Part shown: positions 1 through 6,519 of the stretch, one piece after another
Layout of the letters: each line of letters opens with the position of its first letter
Numbering within the stretch: the stretch's first letter is position 1
Assembly (NCBI GenBank): GCA_030681145.1
Contig: JAUXXK010000219.1
Coordinates: 1-10,500 of the forward strand
Direction of reading: 5' to 3'
Length of the DNA: 10,500 nucleotides
Source: Methanobacteriaceae archaeon
GTDB taxonomy: Archaea > Methanobacteriota > Methanobacteria > Methanobacteriales > Methanobacteriaceae
The notes under the pieces: generated by a model
What the model saw: only the letters and a program-made list of their open reading frames with translations
Databases searched by the model: none
What the model was told of the DNA's origin: nothing
Made by a program: the position numbers and the translations under genes

Positions 1-386
1 CAGAAGATGCTGAAATTTATAATAAAGGAAGGATGAATGGGCAGTTGCTTGCCAATAAATATGTGGTAGCAGATATTAAAAAAGAGAAGTTTGATTTGGT
101 TATTGATGTGCATTCAAATAAAGGAGGTTGGGAAAAAAAGTGGTTTATTTTCAGCCCCATCAAAGGAGATTATTCAGAAACCATAGCCCAAAATATAAAT
201 AATAATATTTCATGGTTAACCTATTATGATCCACCTAACCCCACCAGCCCAGAATATGTGACAATTCCATTAATAAAATCTGGAATTCCAGCCATAATAT
301 ATGAAATTTACACATATGACTCAGATATAAAATCTAAAGAACAAGCAGATGAATTTGTATCGGTAGTGGATAACATGACTATATAA
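1..386 (+). CDS. C-terminal part of a possible zinc metallohydrolase (M14 / AstE-aspartoacylase-like), cut by the window edge
   Basis: The reading frame is open from base 3, with E-D-A-E-I-Y-N-K-G-R before the first ATG at 33, so this is the 3' end of a longer gene and ATG 33 is probably internal. Visible are LVIDVHSNKGGW (bases about 92-127), then PAIIYEIYTYDS near the C-terminus (about 288-323). In carboxypeptidase M14 and succinylglutamate desuccinylase/aspartoacylase enzymes a D-x-H-S/G segment supplies a late zinc-ligand His, and a Glu on a late strand is the general base; H in DVHS and E in YEIY could play these parts. The expected upstream HxxE zinc motif would lie outside the window, so the family call is tentative. 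I recall similar short sequences from other Methanobacteriales, but I cannot search. The protein could also be a family relative without enzymatic activity. Confidence 0.5.
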   Translation, partial: EDAEIYNKGRMNGQLLANKYVVADIKKEKFDLVIDVHSNKGGWEKKWFIFSPIKGDYSETIAQNINNNISWLTYYDPPNPTSPEYVTIPLIKSGIPAIIYEIYTYDSDIKSKEQADEFVSVVDNMTI

Positions 387-430
387 ATTCTTTCTAGGAT
401 AACTATAATAATCTTTTGAAACCATTAATA

Positions 431-438
431 TTTTTTTT
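431..438 (+). terminator. T-tract, possible archaeal terminator
   Basis: A run of eight T lies 45 bases after the stop codon of the first gene and 78 bases before the next gene. Archaeal RNA polymerase can terminate at U-rich tracts without a hairpin, and none is evident here. The 387-516 gap otherwise holds only AT-rich DNA, with no Shine-Dalgarno before the next start. Confidence 0.3.
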
Positions 439-516
439 CATAAATACTCTAATTAATAAAAAAATTAATATCCTCTTAAACCATAATAACTATATTAATA
501 TATTAATTAAGATATT

Positions 517-2136
517 ATGAAAAAATCTGGATTTAAAAAGATTAATCCCAAAGCTGATGCATTAAAAATCGCTTCTATCTATGTATTAGTTAGCATAATA
601 TGGATTATAGTCTCAGACCAGATTCTGGCCATTACCACTAATGATACTAATTTTTTATTTATTATGAGCAGTGTAAAAGGAGTTATTTTTGTTATCCTCA
701 CCACCATATTGATTTATCTTTTAATTTACACCAATCTTTCTTCCATTAAAGAAAGTGATAATAGATTCTTAAAGGCCTTTAATTCAAGTCCAGTGGCCAT
801 AGCTTTAATTCATCTTAATGGGAAGATTATTGACGTTAATGATGAATATTTAACTTTAACTGGATATAAAAAAAAAGAATTATATGGTAAAACTACTACT
901 GAATTAAATATCACCACTTCAAAAACAATAAAAGCACTTATCAAGGAATTTAAAGAAAAAGGTAGGATAAATGATTTTAAAATAGAGATTAATATCAAAT
1001 CTGGTGAAAAGCGTATAGTGATGGCCACAAATGAAGCCATTACCATTGATGGTGAAAATTTCAACCTCAATTATCTCTATGATATTACCCACATGGAAGA
1101 AGTTAGAAAATTGTTAATTGAAAGTGAAGAAAAATATCGTGAGATATTTAATAATACTCGAGATATAATATCCCTGGTATCTTTATCTAAAGAAGGGTTA
1201 CCTGATAAATTCCTGGATATTAATGAAGTTGGGATTAAAAAATTGGGTTATAGCAAAGAGGAACTATTAAAAATGAACCCAATTGAGATTATGGGTTCAG
1301 ATGAAACGAAGGAATCATTAGAAGAAGCCTGGGAAAAACGACAAAAATATCAGTATGAATTAGAAGGATATAATATTACTAAGGATGGAAAACAATTCCC
1401 CGTGGAGATAAGCTCCCATATCTTTAAATTAAAAGGAGAACCTGTTATTCTAGCAGTCACTCGTGATATCACTCAGCGTAAAAAGTCGGAACAAGAGTTA
1501 AAATCATCTTTAAAAGAAAAAGAGGCCTTGCTCCGGGAAGTACATCACCGAGTCAATAATAATCTCCAGATTATAACAAGTCTACTTAATTTACAGTCAT
1601 CTAAATTAGAAGACGGAAAATCAAGGGATATTTTAATGACTAGTCAAAGCCGAATTAAATCCATGGCCATGATACATGACAAGCTCTATAAATCTCAAGA
1701 TTTGGACAGTATCAATATCAAAAATTACTTGAAAGAATATATTTCAGATATATTCTCTTTATATGAAGTGGATAGAAATATTATAAACTATCAAATGGAT
1801 GTTGAGGATTTAAACCTAGGAATAGACACCGCCATTCCGTTGGGACTAGTTATAAACGAACTTTTAATCAATATTATTAAATACGCATTTCCAAAAGGGC
1901 AAAAAGGAAACATTAACATTGAATTCAATTTAAAGGATAATATTTACACTTTGATTATTTCAGATGATGGTGTGGGTCTTCCAGACAACATAAACCCTAA
2001 TAATACTGAAACTTTGGGTCTTCAGATGGCCAATAGCCTTATAAGTCAACTTGAGGGGACCATGGAATTTTCAAAAGACAATGGAACCAAATTTAAAATC
2101 ATTTTTAAAGAGTTAAAGTACAAAAAACGAATATAA
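517..2136 (+). CDS. Membrane sensor histidine kinase, two PAS domains, HisKA_2/HATPase_c
   Basis: This 539-residue protein is a signal-transducing kinase of the inner membrane. Residues about 17-39 and 50-71 are hydrophobic and form two membrane segments with only about ten residues between them, so there is almost no outside sensor domain. PAS 1 lies at about 80-195 and PAS 2 at about 202-322, the latter ending in the usual D-I-T-x-R-K linker. The HisKA_2 dimerisation domain starts at about 335 with E-V-H-H-R-V-N-N-N-L; the likely phosphoacceptor is His344. The ATPase part has an N box (N447-E448 ... N452), a G1 box (D483-D-G-V-G487), a GLQMANSLISQLEG segment at 501-514 and NGTKF at 522-526, so it looks active. 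The signal is probably internal (redox, small ligand or membrane state) and sensed by PAS; no haem or flavin ligand can be named from sequence. No Shine-Dalgarno precedes ATG 517, but this start gives a complete first membrane segment. No response regulator is adjacent on the same strand; the nearest receivers are in the glycosyltransferase at 3093-5294. Confidence 0.9.
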   Translation: MKKSGFKKINPKADALKIASIYVLVSIIWIIVSDQILAITTNDTNFLFIMSSVKGVIFVILTTILIYLLIYTNLSSIKESDNRFLKAFNSSPVAIALIHLNGKIIDVNDEYLTLTGYKKKELYGKTTTELNITTSKTIKALIKEFKEKGRINDFKIEINIKSGEKRIVMATNEAITIDGENFNLNYLYDITHMEEVRKLLIESEEKYREIFNNTRDIISLVSLSKEGLPDKFLDINEVGIKKLGYSKEELLKMNPIEIMGSDETKESLEEAWEKRQKYQYELEGYNITKDGKQFPVEISSHIFKLKGEPVILAVTRDITQRKKSEQELKSSLKEKEALLREVHHRVNNNLQIITSLLNLQSSKLEDGKSRDILMTSQSRIKSMAMIHDKLYKSQDLDSINIKNYLKEYISDIFSLYEVDRNIINYQMDVEDLNLGIDTAIPLGLVINELLINIIKYAFPKGQKGNINIEFNLKDNIYTLIISDDGVGLPDNINPNNTETLGLQMANSLISQLEGTMEFSKDNGTKFKIIFKELKYKKRI

Positions 2137-2209
2137 TATATTCCTTTTTTCTACTAAAAACAAATAAATATTTTTCTACACAAAACCAAACAAAATCTAC
2201 TTAAAAAAA

Positions 2210-2216
2210 GAGATGA
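2210..2216 (+). promoter_or_regulatory. Shine-Dalgarno of the ferredoxin-nitroreductase
   Basis: GAGATGA ends four bases before ATG 2221 and supports that start. An AT-rich AAATAAATATTTTT stretch at about 2163-2175 could be the TATA region of its own promoter, in an 84-bp gap after the kinase gene. Confidence 0.45.
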
Positions 2217-2220
2217 TAAT

Positions 2221-3024
2221 ATGTCCCAGTTCAATTTAAATCAAAATAGCTGTAATAGTTGTGGAACATGTGTATCTAATTGCCCACTGGGCCATATTGA
2301 AATGAATAACCACCCTCAACCAATCCCTGAGACCATGTGTTCCAGCTGTGGTCACTGCGAATCAGGATGTCCTGAAGGGGCCATTAATTTATCTGGCCCG
2401 GAACTGGAACCTCCTATGTTGGATATTTCCTCAAAAATTTCCCCTGAGGATATAGGAAGTTACATGCGGAACCGTCGTTCAATTAGAAACTATAAAAAAA
2501 ACAAAGTTCCGCGCAATATAATAGAAGAAGTTATGGATATTGTACGTTTCGCACCATCTGGAGTTAACCAACAGCCAGTTAACTGGGTTATCCTAGAAGA
2601 CCCTGAAAAAGTTAAAAATTTAACTGGTTTATGTATTCAATGGATGGAAGAAATGGTTGAATCAGATTCGCCTCTAGCCAAAGCCCTGCCCATGGAATCA
2701 TTAATCAAATTATGGAAAATAGGAATGGATCCAATTTTAAGAGGAGCACCACATATTTTCATTGCTACAGCTAAAGATAATCCTGGAAGTGCCATCACAG
2801 ATGGAGTTATTGCATTAAGTCATCTGGATCTGGCATTGCCTTCCTTCGGTCTGGGATCATGTTGGGCTGGTTTTCTAAAGATGGCCTCTGATTATCCGCC
2901 GGTTAGAGAGTTTTTAGGTTTAAAAGAAGATGATTTATTTATTGGTGCTTTGATGGTGGGATATCCTCAATCTAAGTTTTTTAGAGTTCCTAAAAGAAAT
3001 AAATTATCAGTGAAATATCTTTAA
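2221..3024 (+). CDS. Ferredoxin-nitroreductase fusion flavoprotein
   Basis: The 267-residue protein begins with a two-cluster ferredoxin domain: CxxCxxCxxxC at C11/C14/C17/C21 and again at C40/C43/C46/C50, the pattern of two [4Fe-4S] clusters. From about residue 78 it is a nitroreductase-family domain with the FMN-phosphate-binding RRSIRNY (85-91) and RFAPSGVNQQPVNW (109-122), and a late G-S-C-W-A-G segment of the family. The likely role is flavin-dependent reduction of an unknown organic substrate in the cytoplasm, with electrons passed from ferredoxin or another low-potential donor through the clusters to FMN. Such fusions occur in methanogens and anaerobic bacteria; the physiological substrate is usually unknown, and nitro compounds are often only artificial substrates. 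All eight cluster cysteines are present. It lies 84 bp after the kinase on the same strand, far enough apart that separate transcription is possible. Its 3' end faces the glycosyltransferase gene, 68 bp away. Confidence 0.9.
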   Translation: MSQFNLNQNSCNSCGTCVSNCPLGHIEMNNHPQPIPETMCSSCGHCESGCPEGAINLSGPELEPPMLDISSKISPEDIGSYMRNRRSIRNYKKNKVPRNIIEEVMDIVRFAPSGVNQQPVNWVILEDPEKVKNLTGLCIQWMEEMVESDSPLAKALPMESLIKLWKIGMDPILRGAPHIFIATAKDNPGSAITDGVIALSHLDLALPSFGLGSCWAGFLKMASDYPPVREFLGLKEDDLFIGALMVGYPQSKFFRVPKRNKLSVKYL

Positions 3025-3092
3025 AAAAAAATTATATACTTTTTTTAATTTTGTTTTAAAAAATTTTAATTATAATTCAAATATTAAAATAT
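3025..3092. terminator. Convergent intergenic region with T-tracts on both strands
   Basis: This 68-bp gap separates the 3' ends of two convergent genes. On the plus strand there is a run of seven T followed by further T-rich DNA (about 3041-3058). On the minus strand the A-runs at 3024-3032 and 3057-3063 read as T-tracts. A 7-bp inverted repeat with a 2-bp centre, AAATATT-AA-AATATTT (3079-3094), overlaps the stop codon of the glycosyltransferase. The whole is best read as a bidirectional U-rich terminator. Confidence 0.5.
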
Positions 3093-5294
3093 TTATTCTT
3101 TCAGTTCTGGGCCGCGAGTACCTTCCTCACCAGTGTGATGGGTCTTGGCCCACCTTCTGTCCTTACGGGTAATCATATGTATGAAAGCTGCAAAGAATAA
3201 GGGAATCAGATAAAAACAATATGCCCAGTATTCAATGGCAGTTACAAATGATCCAATAATTCCCCTGCCCTCGTCACGATAGATTCCCAGTATAGCGCCT
3301 GGAAAGAAGGCAGCAGTAGAAAGTAAACCCATTGCTAGGGGAATATTTATGGTTATTATGTACATAAAGCCCAGATTTAAAATAGCCACCACATAACCCA
3401 ACATTACAAATGCTATAAAAAGAAGGAAAACCAGATACTGAACAGAATCGATTTTCTTGTAAAGTGGTATTTTAGCTTCAATAATAGGGGCCAGATAAAC
3501 AAAAAGAGTTTCAAGGTTTCCAGTGGCCCACCGAACACGTTGTCTAAAAAAAGGCTTCCATTCTGGAACTGCTTCCTGCCAAACTTCAGCTTCACCACAG
3601 TAACGTATTTTATGGCCTTTTAACATTAGTTTAATACTCATATTCAGATCTTCAGTTACTGCAAACCCATCCCATCCCTCAATTTCTTTCATCGCTTTTC
3701 TCGTGGTTATCTGACCATTACCACCTAAAAATCCATTTTTACCCAGAATATCCCTTGCTCTCAATATTACATTACCAAAAATGGCGAATTCAGCTTCTTG
3801 CATAGCAGTTAGTAGATTGAGATCTTTATTATACATTCTAACACGGGATTGGACCCCCACCACATTATCTTCATTGAGGTAAGGAATAATTTTTTTAAGA
3901 AAATCATTTGCCACTCTGGAATCAGCATCAAAAACAGCTATAGCCTCACCTTGGGCTATCTGAACTCCGTCATTTAGCACATATCCTTTACCTTTCCCTG
4001 AGCGTGGAGGCTTTCTGGTAATAATACGCAAAGATTCCACATCATCTTTAAGATATTCCAGTACTTTTCCAGTGTTATCAGAAGACCCGTCATTTATAAC
4101 AATTATTTCAAAGTTTCGTTTTCCCTGATAATAGTAATCCATCTGAGACAGAGACCTCACACATCTTTCTATGGTATGTTCCTCATTATGGGCGGGGATG
4201 AGTATACTAACCATGGGAGGAATTTCAAATTCCTTGGGTTTTTCCTGGCTTTTAAAACTCAAAGCACCTAGAAATAAATTATAACAGGCAGGCACAAATA
4301 AGAAATATGCCAACCAAGTCATATCTCTTACTAAAAAGCCATAAGCTGCCAGGGATATGAAAATAGAACTAATGAAAAATACCCCTGTTTTTTCCATTTT
4401 TAATTCTTCCTGTTTGGTGCTTATAATGTCTCCCCATTTCTTCTGTTTTTGTATTTCTGATTTTTTCTTTTCCAGTGCCATTTCAATATTACTGTGAAGA
4501 GTATTTTTATTGAATGGTTTTATGATGTAACCATAGGGTGCTGTTTTTAATGCATCAACCATGGTTTTTTTATCAGAATGGGCTGTTAAAAATATGACGG
4601 GAATCCCCATGGCATGTATCTTCTCCGCGGTCTGAATACCATCCATATCTCCCTGAAGAACTATATCCATTAAAACTAGATCTGGCTTAAGCTTTTCAAC
4701 CTCTTCAATTGCCTGGTAACCTGATGCTGCACTGGCAACCACTTCATAACCCATTCTTTCCAACTTTTCAGTGATATCCATGACTAGTATGAATTCATCT
4801 TCTACAATAATTATTTTAGCAGAAGATTTCGGGATTGTTGATTCTTCTAGTTTTTTATCTTCTTTTTCATGATGAGGGCGCTCCATAGCATCATGGGTCA
4901 CGGTATCCATATCATTTTGATCAGCCTGATATTTTTTGAGGGCAGTTTCGATGGTTACTTCTAATAGGCGATTATCATAGGGTTTAACAATATAACCATA
5001 GGGGCTGCTTTTTTTAGCTTGTCTCAAAGTCTTATCATCACTATACGCTGTTAAGAAAACTACTGGTATTTCCAGAGTATTTATCTTCTCTGCAGCTTCA
5101 GTACCTAGCATTTCTCCTTGGAGTACTATATCCATTAAAACCAAATCTGGGCGTATTTCAGCTGCATACTTAATTGCATCTTCTCCAGAGGAGACTATTT
5201 TTAAAACATCATATCCCATTTCTTCCAGCTTGATTTGCAGGTCCATGGCCATGATATATTCATCTTCCACTACCAGTATTGACGCCTTTCCCAT
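3093..5294 (-). CDS. Tandem receiver domains fused to a membrane family 2 glycosyltransferase
   Basis: This 733-residue protein joins phosphorelay and sugar-polymer domains. Receiver 1 (about 4-122) has acidic residues E10-D11-E12, phosphoacceptor D55, T82 and K104. Receiver 2 (about 159-277) has E165-D166-E167, D210, T237 and K259. Both sets look functional, and the two domains are about 59% identical (44 of 75 by hand count from residue 48). A charged linker (278-302) leads to two membrane segments (about 303-321, 326-346). The glycosyltransferase follows: VSILIPAHNEE at 362, NDGSSDNT at 401 (D402), DAD at 456-458, TED at 547-549 and QRVRW at 585-589, the complete set of processive GT2 enzymes such as PgaC/IcaA, hyaluronan synthase and NodC. 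C-terminal membrane segments lie at about 617-665 and 680-709. With two N-terminal membrane segments, receivers and catalytic domain should both face the cytoplasm. It probably makes and exports a beta-linked polysaccharide; sugar and polymer are unknown. There is no DNA-binding output domain. The start is fixed by a Shine-Dalgarno at 5301-5305 and the complete receiver fold. It is alone on its strand here. Confidence 0.92.
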   Translation of the reverse strand: MGKASILVVEDEYIMAMDLQIKLEEMGYDVLKIVSSGEDAIKYAAEIRPDLVLMDIVLQGEMLGTEAAEKINTLEIPVVFLTAYSDDKTLRQAKKSSPYGYIVKPYDNRLLEVTIETALKKYQADQNDMDTVTHDAMERPHHEKEDKKLEESTIPKSSAKIIIVEDEFILVMDITEKLERMGYEVVASAASGYQAIEEVEKLKPDLVLMDIVLQGDMDGIQTAEKIHAMGIPVIFLTAHSDKKTMVDALKTAPYGYIIKPFNKNTLHSNIEMALEKKKSEIQKQKKWGDIISTKQEELKMEKTGVFFISSIFISLAAYGFLVRDMTWLAYFLFVPACYNLFLGALSFKSQEKPKEFEIPPMVSILIPAHNEEHTIERCVRSLSQMDYYYQGKRNFEIIVINDGSSDNTGKVLEYLKDDVESLRIITRKPPRSGKGKGYVLNDGVQIAQGEAIAVFDADSRVANDFLKKIIPYLNEDNVVGVQSRVRMYNKDLNLLTAMQEAEFAIFGNVILRARDILGKNGFLGGNGQITTRKAMKEIEGWDGFAVTEDLNMSIKLMLKGHKIRYCGEAEVWQEAVPEWKPFFRQRVRWATGNLETLFVYLAPIIEAKIPLYKKIDSVQYLVFLLFIAFVMLGYVVAILNLGFMYIITINIPLAMGLLSTAAFFPGAILGIYRDEGRGIIGSFVTAIEYWAYCFYLIPLFFAAFIHMITRKDRRWAKTHHTGEEGTRGPELKE

Positions 5295-5300
5295 AGTTTA

Positions 5301-5305
5301 CACCT
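5301..5305 (-). promoter_or_regulatory. Shine-Dalgarno of the receiver-glycosyltransferase gene
   Basis: Read on the minus strand this is AGGTG, six bases before ATG 5294. It matches the core of the archaeal Shine-Dalgarno GGAGGTGA and decides the start. Confidence 0.65.
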
Positions 5306-5340
5306 ATTAACTAATGTATTATAGTCTTAATTCAATTAGA

Positions 5341-5350
5341 TAAATATTTT
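5341..5350 (-). promoter_or_regulatory. Possible TATA box of the receiver-glycosyltransferase gene
   Basis: Minus-strand AAAATATTTA lies about 50 bp before the start codon, which would put transcription start near 5320 and give a leader of about 26 bases that holds the Shine-Dalgarno. The DNA is so AT-rich that this is only a plausible candidate. The divergent 293-bp region 5295-5587 must hold promoters for both this gene and the small-protein gene at 5588; apart from a short inverted repeat (GAACT-N6-AGTTC, 5427-5442) I see nothing else distinct in it. Confidence 0.3.
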
Positions 5351-5576
5351 CGTAAAAAATTAAACATTGACATGATAATAGCTCTTAATAATAACAATTC
5401 CATTAAAAAAACAAAAGATTAAAAATGAACTAAATAAAGTTCCACTTAACAATATTTAACATTACTCTCCACATGCTCTCTATCTCAAGTCCTAATATGT
5501 TTTAAGAGTAATTTAATAATAGAAATAAAAATCTAAAAAACTATTTTAAAGGACTAATAATCCTGTGAATAATTAA

Positions 5577-5581
5577 GGGGG
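5577..5581 (+). promoter_or_regulatory. Shine-Dalgarno of the first small paralogous protein
   Basis: A GGGGG run sits six bases before ATG 5588 in otherwise AT-rich DNA, a strong match to the Shine-Dalgarno core region, and it fixes the start. Confidence 0.55.
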
Positions 5582-5587
5582 TTAAAA

Positions 5588-5959
5588 ATGAAATATGGCG
5601 TAGTAAAACTGGAAAATAATGGAATATCCAGTTATAATTTAGGTACTTTTAAAAAAGAAGAGGAAATCATATTGTTTCCTATGAAAACTTTGCAGGTTGA
5701 GATAATGCGTTTAAAATATTATCTTGAAAAATCTAGTGAAATGGTGGAAAATGCAACCAAAAACAATGTGAAATATAAAAAAAATGAGATTAGTAAGGCC
5801 AAATATGAGCTAGAAAAAGCTTCAGCTACCATTGATTCTATTATGAAATTTGAAATGCAAACCTCCCTAGAAAATTTTAAATGGCCCGAAAAGAACCTTA
5901 AAAAGAAAAAAAGAATTTATAAACATAAAAGTGATGTTCCAGCCCTTGTTGGTATTTAA
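5588..5959 (+). CDS. Small charged protein of unknown function, paralogue of the next gene
   Basis: I do not recognise this 123-residue protein. Residues 1-30 look like a short beta-rich segment (KYGVVKLENNGISSYNLGTF, then EEEIILF). Residues about 33-58 and 66-86 are probably amphipathic helices rich in Lys and Glu, possibly a helical hairpin. The C-terminus (about 98-114) is a strongly basic Lys-rich tail that could touch nucleic acid or acidic lipid. There is no signal peptide, membrane segment or cysteine, so it is probably a soluble cytoplasmic protein. The next gene aligns with it without gaps from residue 1 to about 62 (shared K7-L8-E9, I13-S14, F21, E26, F30, L42-K43, Y45, K58, K62). 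A good Shine-Dalgarno and lysine-rich but non-repetitive composition argue that it is real. It is divergent from the receiver-glycosyltransferase gene, and the shared upstream region could couple their expression, but nothing shows a functional link. Confidence 0.7.
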   Translation: MKYGVVKLENNGISSYNLGTFKKEEEIILFPMKTLQVEIMRLKYYLEKSSEMVENATKNNVKYKKNEISKAKYELEKASATIDSIMKFEMQTSLENFKWPEKNLKKKKRIYKHKSDVPALVGI

Positions 5960-5980
5960 TAAATAAAATTAATTATTTTA

Positions 5981-6015
5981 GAGGCTAAATATTATATTAA
6001 GAGACAAATATTATA
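5981..6015 (+). repeat. Short imperfect direct repeat between the two paralogous small genes
   Basis: GAGGCTAAATATTATA (5981-5996) is followed by GAGACAAATATTATA (6001-6015); the shared AAATATTATA is exact. The copies are about 20 bp apart, roughly two helical turns, as for binding sites of a dimeric or paired regulator. It lies 86-120 bp before the second small gene. In such AT-rich DNA chance is possible, but the shared GAG/C bases make it less so. An additional inverted repeat AATAAT-ATAA-ATTATT lies just before that gene. Confidence 0.4.
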
Positions 6016-6090
6016 GTACAAAATTAATTTACTTTAATAAAATAACAAAACAGTATTTGAATAATATAAATTATTAAAAACAATTAAAAA

Positions 6091-6095
6091 GGGAT
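6091..6095 (+). promoter_or_regulatory. Shine-Dalgarno of the second small protein (TTG start)
   Basis: GGGAT, within AAGGGAT, ends five bases before TTG 6101. Together with the protein alignment to the preceding paralogue it decides in favour of the unusual TTG start. Confidence 0.5.
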
Positions 6096-6100
6096 TATAA

Positions 6101-6400
6101 TTGAAAAAAGTACAAATTAAACTAGAGGAAGGGGAAATATCATTTCATAAGCAGAGTGTATTTGAAAATGGCGATGAACTGGTTGTATTTTCTGAGGAAG
6201 AATTTATGAAGTTCTATCAAGAATTAAAAGAGTATATTGATAACGCATTATCTATTGCTGATGATTCACTAAAACAGAAATCAAAAAATATTCCATCAAC
6301 AGATGCCCTTCGCATATATAACTGGATTAAAAAAATGGAAGATAATCTAGAAACCCTTGATAAAACGGATATTCAGAAAAATTTATGTTCATTTAAATAG
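6101..6400 (+). CDS. Small acidic protein of unknown function, paralogue of the preceding gene
   Basis: This 99-residue protein starts with TTG, read as Met. The start is supported by the Shine-Dalgarno at 6091-6095 and by ungapped alignment with residue 1 of the product of 5588-5959 (about 15 identities in 62 positions, many more conservative). The shared layout is a beta-like N-terminal segment (VQIKLEEGEISF ... DELVVF, 4-30) followed by helices at about 32-60 and 65-88. Unlike its neighbour it is acidic in the first half and lacks the Lys-rich tail; it has one Cys near the end. No signal peptide or membrane segment is seen. I do not recognise the family. The 141-bp gap between the two genes holds a direct repeat, so they may be separately controlled rather than one strict operon. 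The pair looks like a duplicated and then diverged gene, possibly forming a heterodimer. Confidence 0.68.
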   Translation: MKKVQIKLEEGEISFHKQSVFENGDELVVFSEEEFMKFYQELKEYIDNALSIADDSLKQKSKNIPSTDALRIYNWIKKMEDNLETLDKTDIQKNLCSFK

Positions 6401-6506
6401 ATTTAATTACTACCTCCTTACAAAAATGAAAATCAAATAACCATTAATAATAACCATAATACATAAAATCAATCCATAATAAAGTTATTATTAATTAATT
6501 ATAATC

Positions 6507-6512
6507 CGGAGT
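6507..6512 (+). promoter_or_regulatory. Shine-Dalgarno of the DUF368 gene
   Basis: CGGAGT ends seven bases before ATG 6520 and supports this start. The preceding gap 6401-6506 is AT-rich with no clear hairpin. Confidence 0.5.
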
Positions 6513-6519
6513 ACATTTT

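Noticed and set aside
810..1070. Minus-strand open frame inside the sensor kinase
   Set aside because: It is antisense to PAS 1, whose coding frame is clear.
5427..5442. GAACT-N6-AGTTC inverted repeat in the divergent region, possible operator
   Set aside because: Only five base pairs per arm and no second copy; too weak to list as a site, though it is the only symmetric non-AT-only element in that gap.
6411..6420. TACCTCCTTA: on the minus strand a near-perfect Shine-Dalgarno (TAAGGAGGTA)
   Set aside because: No ATG, GTG or TTG lies 4-12 bases downstream on the minus strand, and the nearest ATG opens a frame of only about 20 codons antisense to the preceding gene. It is most likely chance.
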